From the NCBI GenBank assembly GCA_038501625.1, contig JAZAYU010000037.1, forward strand, positions 2,418,001-2,482,000: a stretch of DNA of 64,000 nt, in the 5' to 3' direction. The notes below the pieces were generated by a model that was given only the letters and a program-made list of their open reading frames with translations, did not search any database and was not told the DNA's origin. The stretch comes from Corbicula japonica (Eukaryota > Mollusca > Bivalvia > Venerida > Cyrenidae). The position numbers and the translations under genes were made by a program. Shown here in pieces: positions 60,960 through 64,000 of this stretch. Every line of letters begins with the position of its first letter. Within the stretch, counting starts at the first letter, position 1.

Positions 60960-61995
60960 TTTACAATTTTATAATTTGTTTTGTTGACACATATGGTACA
61001 ATATGACTTTATTTTGTTTTTTATCTTTGCGATTAGACTTTAGCGATTAAGGGCACATATATTTTAGATAGCATATTTTATATATGCCTTGGAACATTAT
61101 GTATCTCATTAAATTATTCCAGCTTTTAAGCTTTGCTTGGATGAAGTTTATATAGATTGGTCATTTTGAAATTATATTATTTCACTTGCTTGGACAATGT
61201 CGGGAGAAGACAATTATTTAATTCGTAGACAAGCACTTTCCATTTGATATTGAAAAGCACAGATCTTTTCAGGTTTAAATTAGAAGCCTCATGATGGTGG
61301 CTGAAAGATGAATGAAGGAGTACCAAGTCAGCATTCCTGAATGATATATCCTAAAGTAGTGTTTGTATTTTCGAAATGCGTTTGTTTTTCCTTTTGGAAG
61401 AACACCAGGCATTCCATAACTAATTATTTTTGTATTACTTATTATTCATTTTTTTGATATTGCTTTTGTATGTTGCTAAATAAAAGAATAGATTTGGGAG
61501 CTTTGTCCAGTAGACGTATTATTTGTCATGTTTATTTACAAGTTTTACCTTGTTTTGTTGGTGCACATAATATGAATTTGAATCGGTTATTTAAGATTTG
61601 TCGATAAACAATTAAAGGCCAATACATTTTATATAGCATATTTTAATATACGTATATGCTTTGGAGGAAACGACATTATGTACGAGTATATAATAAAATT
61701 ATTCCGGTTGGCATTCAAACGCAACACGCGGGAAGAAGTATAGATTCCATCATTTTGAAATAAGATTGTTTTGACTTGCTACATCAACGCTGGGAGAAGA
61801 CATTAATTCCGAGAAAAACAGTTTCCTATTAAATAGATACTCAGATGCAATGATATTTTCAGAGTTGTAATGGAAGCCACGTGATGATTGCTGTATGAAG
61901 AACATGGGGATTACAGAGTCGACGTTCCCGAATTATGTATCCTAGACTAAGTGATTGCATTTCTGGAAATGTGTTTGTATTTCTTTTTCTTTTGT
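60960..61995. repeat. Old tandem duplication, about 600 bp per copy, non-coding
   Basis: The segments at about 60960-61440 and 61545-61995 share a series of blocks in the same order: ATAGCATATTTTA, ACATTATGTA, TCATTTTGAAAT, GGGAGAAGACA, GAAGCC.C.TGATG and ATGTATCCTA-type sequence, then GAAATGCGTTTGT / GAAATGTGTTTGT. Divergence is considerable. No long ORF in either. Confidence 0.6.
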
Positions 61996-64000
61996 TAATT
62001 CAAATATTGAATTGTAGATATGTGTACTGATTATGCTTGAGGGCTTAAGTATTGAGAGTTTAAATGGTTAAGTTACGGTTTGATTCGATTCGACTTGTCA
62101 AAGACATCTGCAATATGCATTTACGGCCTACGGAATGTGGGGGATAAAATTGAGGAAAACAAGACCAGTAATCGTACATCAGCTGTTAATGTATTTACAT
62201 TTAATTTGGTGTTGCAATTGAGGTCTCATCGCAAAATGTGCAAGCTTATAACAAGTTGACTAGTCAATGTAAAGTTTAAACGTTGAACTTTAGAAACAAA
62301 CAGGAATGTCAATGAACGTTACTTTTAGTTGGTAATTTGCAAACAGTGATAATGAAAATATGATTTTTCTGCATTTGTTCAGGCTTGTGGTTATTCAGAT
62401 GATTTGTGTATACAGTAGCACGTAAAGAGTGTTTAATCCGGTACGAATTGAATAGGCCTTACTTTTCTCTAATTCGAAATAAATGGCACATGTTCTGGGT
62501 GATATTCTAATTGATATATAGAGCCTTGTATTCTACTATAGCTGACTTACCAGACTTAATTGAAACATGAATTTATAAGATTCAAGTGTTTAATACATTT
62601 ACGGTTTTTAAACAAGTGTATTGCTTGGTAGACTTGTCATATATGATTTTAAGAAGACATTGATGTTCAAGAAGACATTGATGTTCAAGTGACTGCTTAG
62701 TCCAGCGGACTGAAGCATCAGTTTCTGCAGGCAAATAGATCGTTTATTGAAATTTGGTATTCGTCTTTCAGCATCCAACCAGTTTAAAGATTTGTTTTGC
62801 TTTTCATTATTGACATTCGTTTATTTAAATGCTAACAGCTTGAAAATAATTAGTATGATTAGTACTTTCAGGTCAAACAATCCATCGATTTTTATAACTT
62901 TATGCCTGTTTGAGCCCAGCATATCACTTAATGCTATGGAAAGTTCTGCAGTTCTTCAACATAAGCTATGAAGAGCGGAGTTTGCTTTGGTGGGTGTTGT
63001 GGCACAATGGTCGTGATAAGCAAGAACAAAGTGAATATACAGTCTATAATCTGACACATGGGTTTGTATTTAATCACTTCTTGTTAGTTATCTATGTGAA
63101 CGTTTGTGTATAACAAGATGTAATTTTGGGTCCGAACCTTAGCACCACGGTACAATGGGAAGTTCGCATGTCCGCAAGTTATAAAGAAGTCATTTTCTGG
63201 ACGAATTATGGACAATAATGCCTAATATCGTATATAATATTTACTAGTAACTACCGGTATTAGTAGGGGACTATTAATGCGTTCATGTATTTCGACCCAA
63301 GAAAGCACTTTAATATTCTTTTTGTGAATATATGTCTTTTTGTGTAAATTTAGAGACTTTTGGCAATTGAAATTTATTATGGAAATTCGTTTTGTTAAAG
63401 AATTGTTTTGAGTAATTGCAAGACAATAAAAGCACTTTTGTAACTTTCTCTTCTGCAGAAAGCGAAAACTAACTTATTGGTCTTTGTCCTTTACTTATAG
63501 ATTCGAGGAAAGCACGGTACCAGCTTTATTTGTAGATTTAATGCTATAAAATTTAATCGTTTAATTCGTGTCTTAAATACATATAGCAGTTCTTCTTTCT
63601 ACATATATCAAGCGTGAAATAAGTACAGATTTCTTCTCTTCAAAACGTTCAGGGAAACCTTGGAAATAGTGATAGCGCTAGCATCTGTTATAGTGACAAG
63701 ATACAACTGACTCGATCCGTTCAAATATTATAATAGCTATATTCTTTGTGTTTATTTTTAATTGTTACATTAAGATCAGTAGCTCACATTCATTTCTGTA
63801 ACTATAACTTCGCGTAAGACTGAACGAGGATTAGGAAAGTTCCTTGGATGGGATGAGATATTATTTCAAGAAAGCTGTTGTACCTTTATCCAGCGTATAC
63901 ATGTACGTCACAAATTGAAATTTGGTCATCTTTACTTCTGTTTATCAATTTATTTTAGAATTAAGCATTTATTCAATTTTAGTCTCAAACGACGGAAACG
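61996..64000. other. AT-rich DNA, no gene recognised
   Basis: Short ORFs (for example 62747-62971 and 62910-63113) lack recognisable domains and splice support. A small exact duplication of AAGACATTGATGTTCAAG occurs at about 62655-62690. Nothing else can be supported. Confidence 0.35.

Overview
This is nuclear DNA of an invertebrate animal, most likely a bivalve mollusc. The genes have short exons separated by long AT-rich introns with canonical GT-AG sites. The proteins are animal orthologues, and introns and spacers are packed with short non-autonomous transposons, tandem-core elements ending in (GACG)n runs, tRNA-derived SINE sequence and decayed LINE pieces. The bivalve call rests on the style of the repeats and is an inference.

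Four protein genes can be assembled exon by exon with consistent reading phases. From left to right they are: (1) a citron-type Rho-interacting kinase (CIT), minus strand, 3534-14690, with its start codon and full kinase domain here and the rest off the left edge; (2) BOLA2, plus strand, 17419-22726, complete in 3 exons; (3) DRC10/IQCD, an axonemal dynein regulatory complex protein, minus strand, 26093-29669, complete in 4 exons; (4) THOC5, a THO/TREX mRNA-export subunit, minus strand, 34348-57717, with 17 exons and the C-terminus present but the extreme N-terminal exon not found. CIT and BOLA2 diverge, BOLA2 and DRC10 converge, and DRC10 and THOC5 lie head-to-tail. The genes have unrelated roles (cytokinesis, iron-sulfur trafficking, cilia, mRNA export), so there is no pathway clustering.

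Repeats fill most other sequence. Regions 1-2.7, 5.2-8.9, 40.0-42.6, 43.8-46.7 and 49.9-51.7 kb hold elements with conserved palindromic ends around swappable tandem-repeat cores. A hAT-like element with an 8-bp target duplication lies in a CIT intron. A 505-bp inverted-repeat element and two old tandem duplications lie in BOLA2 introns. Foldback elements occur at 24.3, 54.9 and 56.6 kb. LINE fragments occupy 30.2-32.7 kb. A 1.35-kb microsatellite block lies at 58.5-59.8 kb. The last 4 kb contain a diverged tandem duplication and no recognised gene.

The most unusual feature is at the last exon of BOLA2. A 53-bp unit holding a branch-point-like sequence, polypyrimidine tract, AG acceptor and the first 24 bases of the exon is repeated nine times. 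Only the last acceptor yields the conserved C-terminus; each of the other eight leads to an in-frame stop within the next unit.
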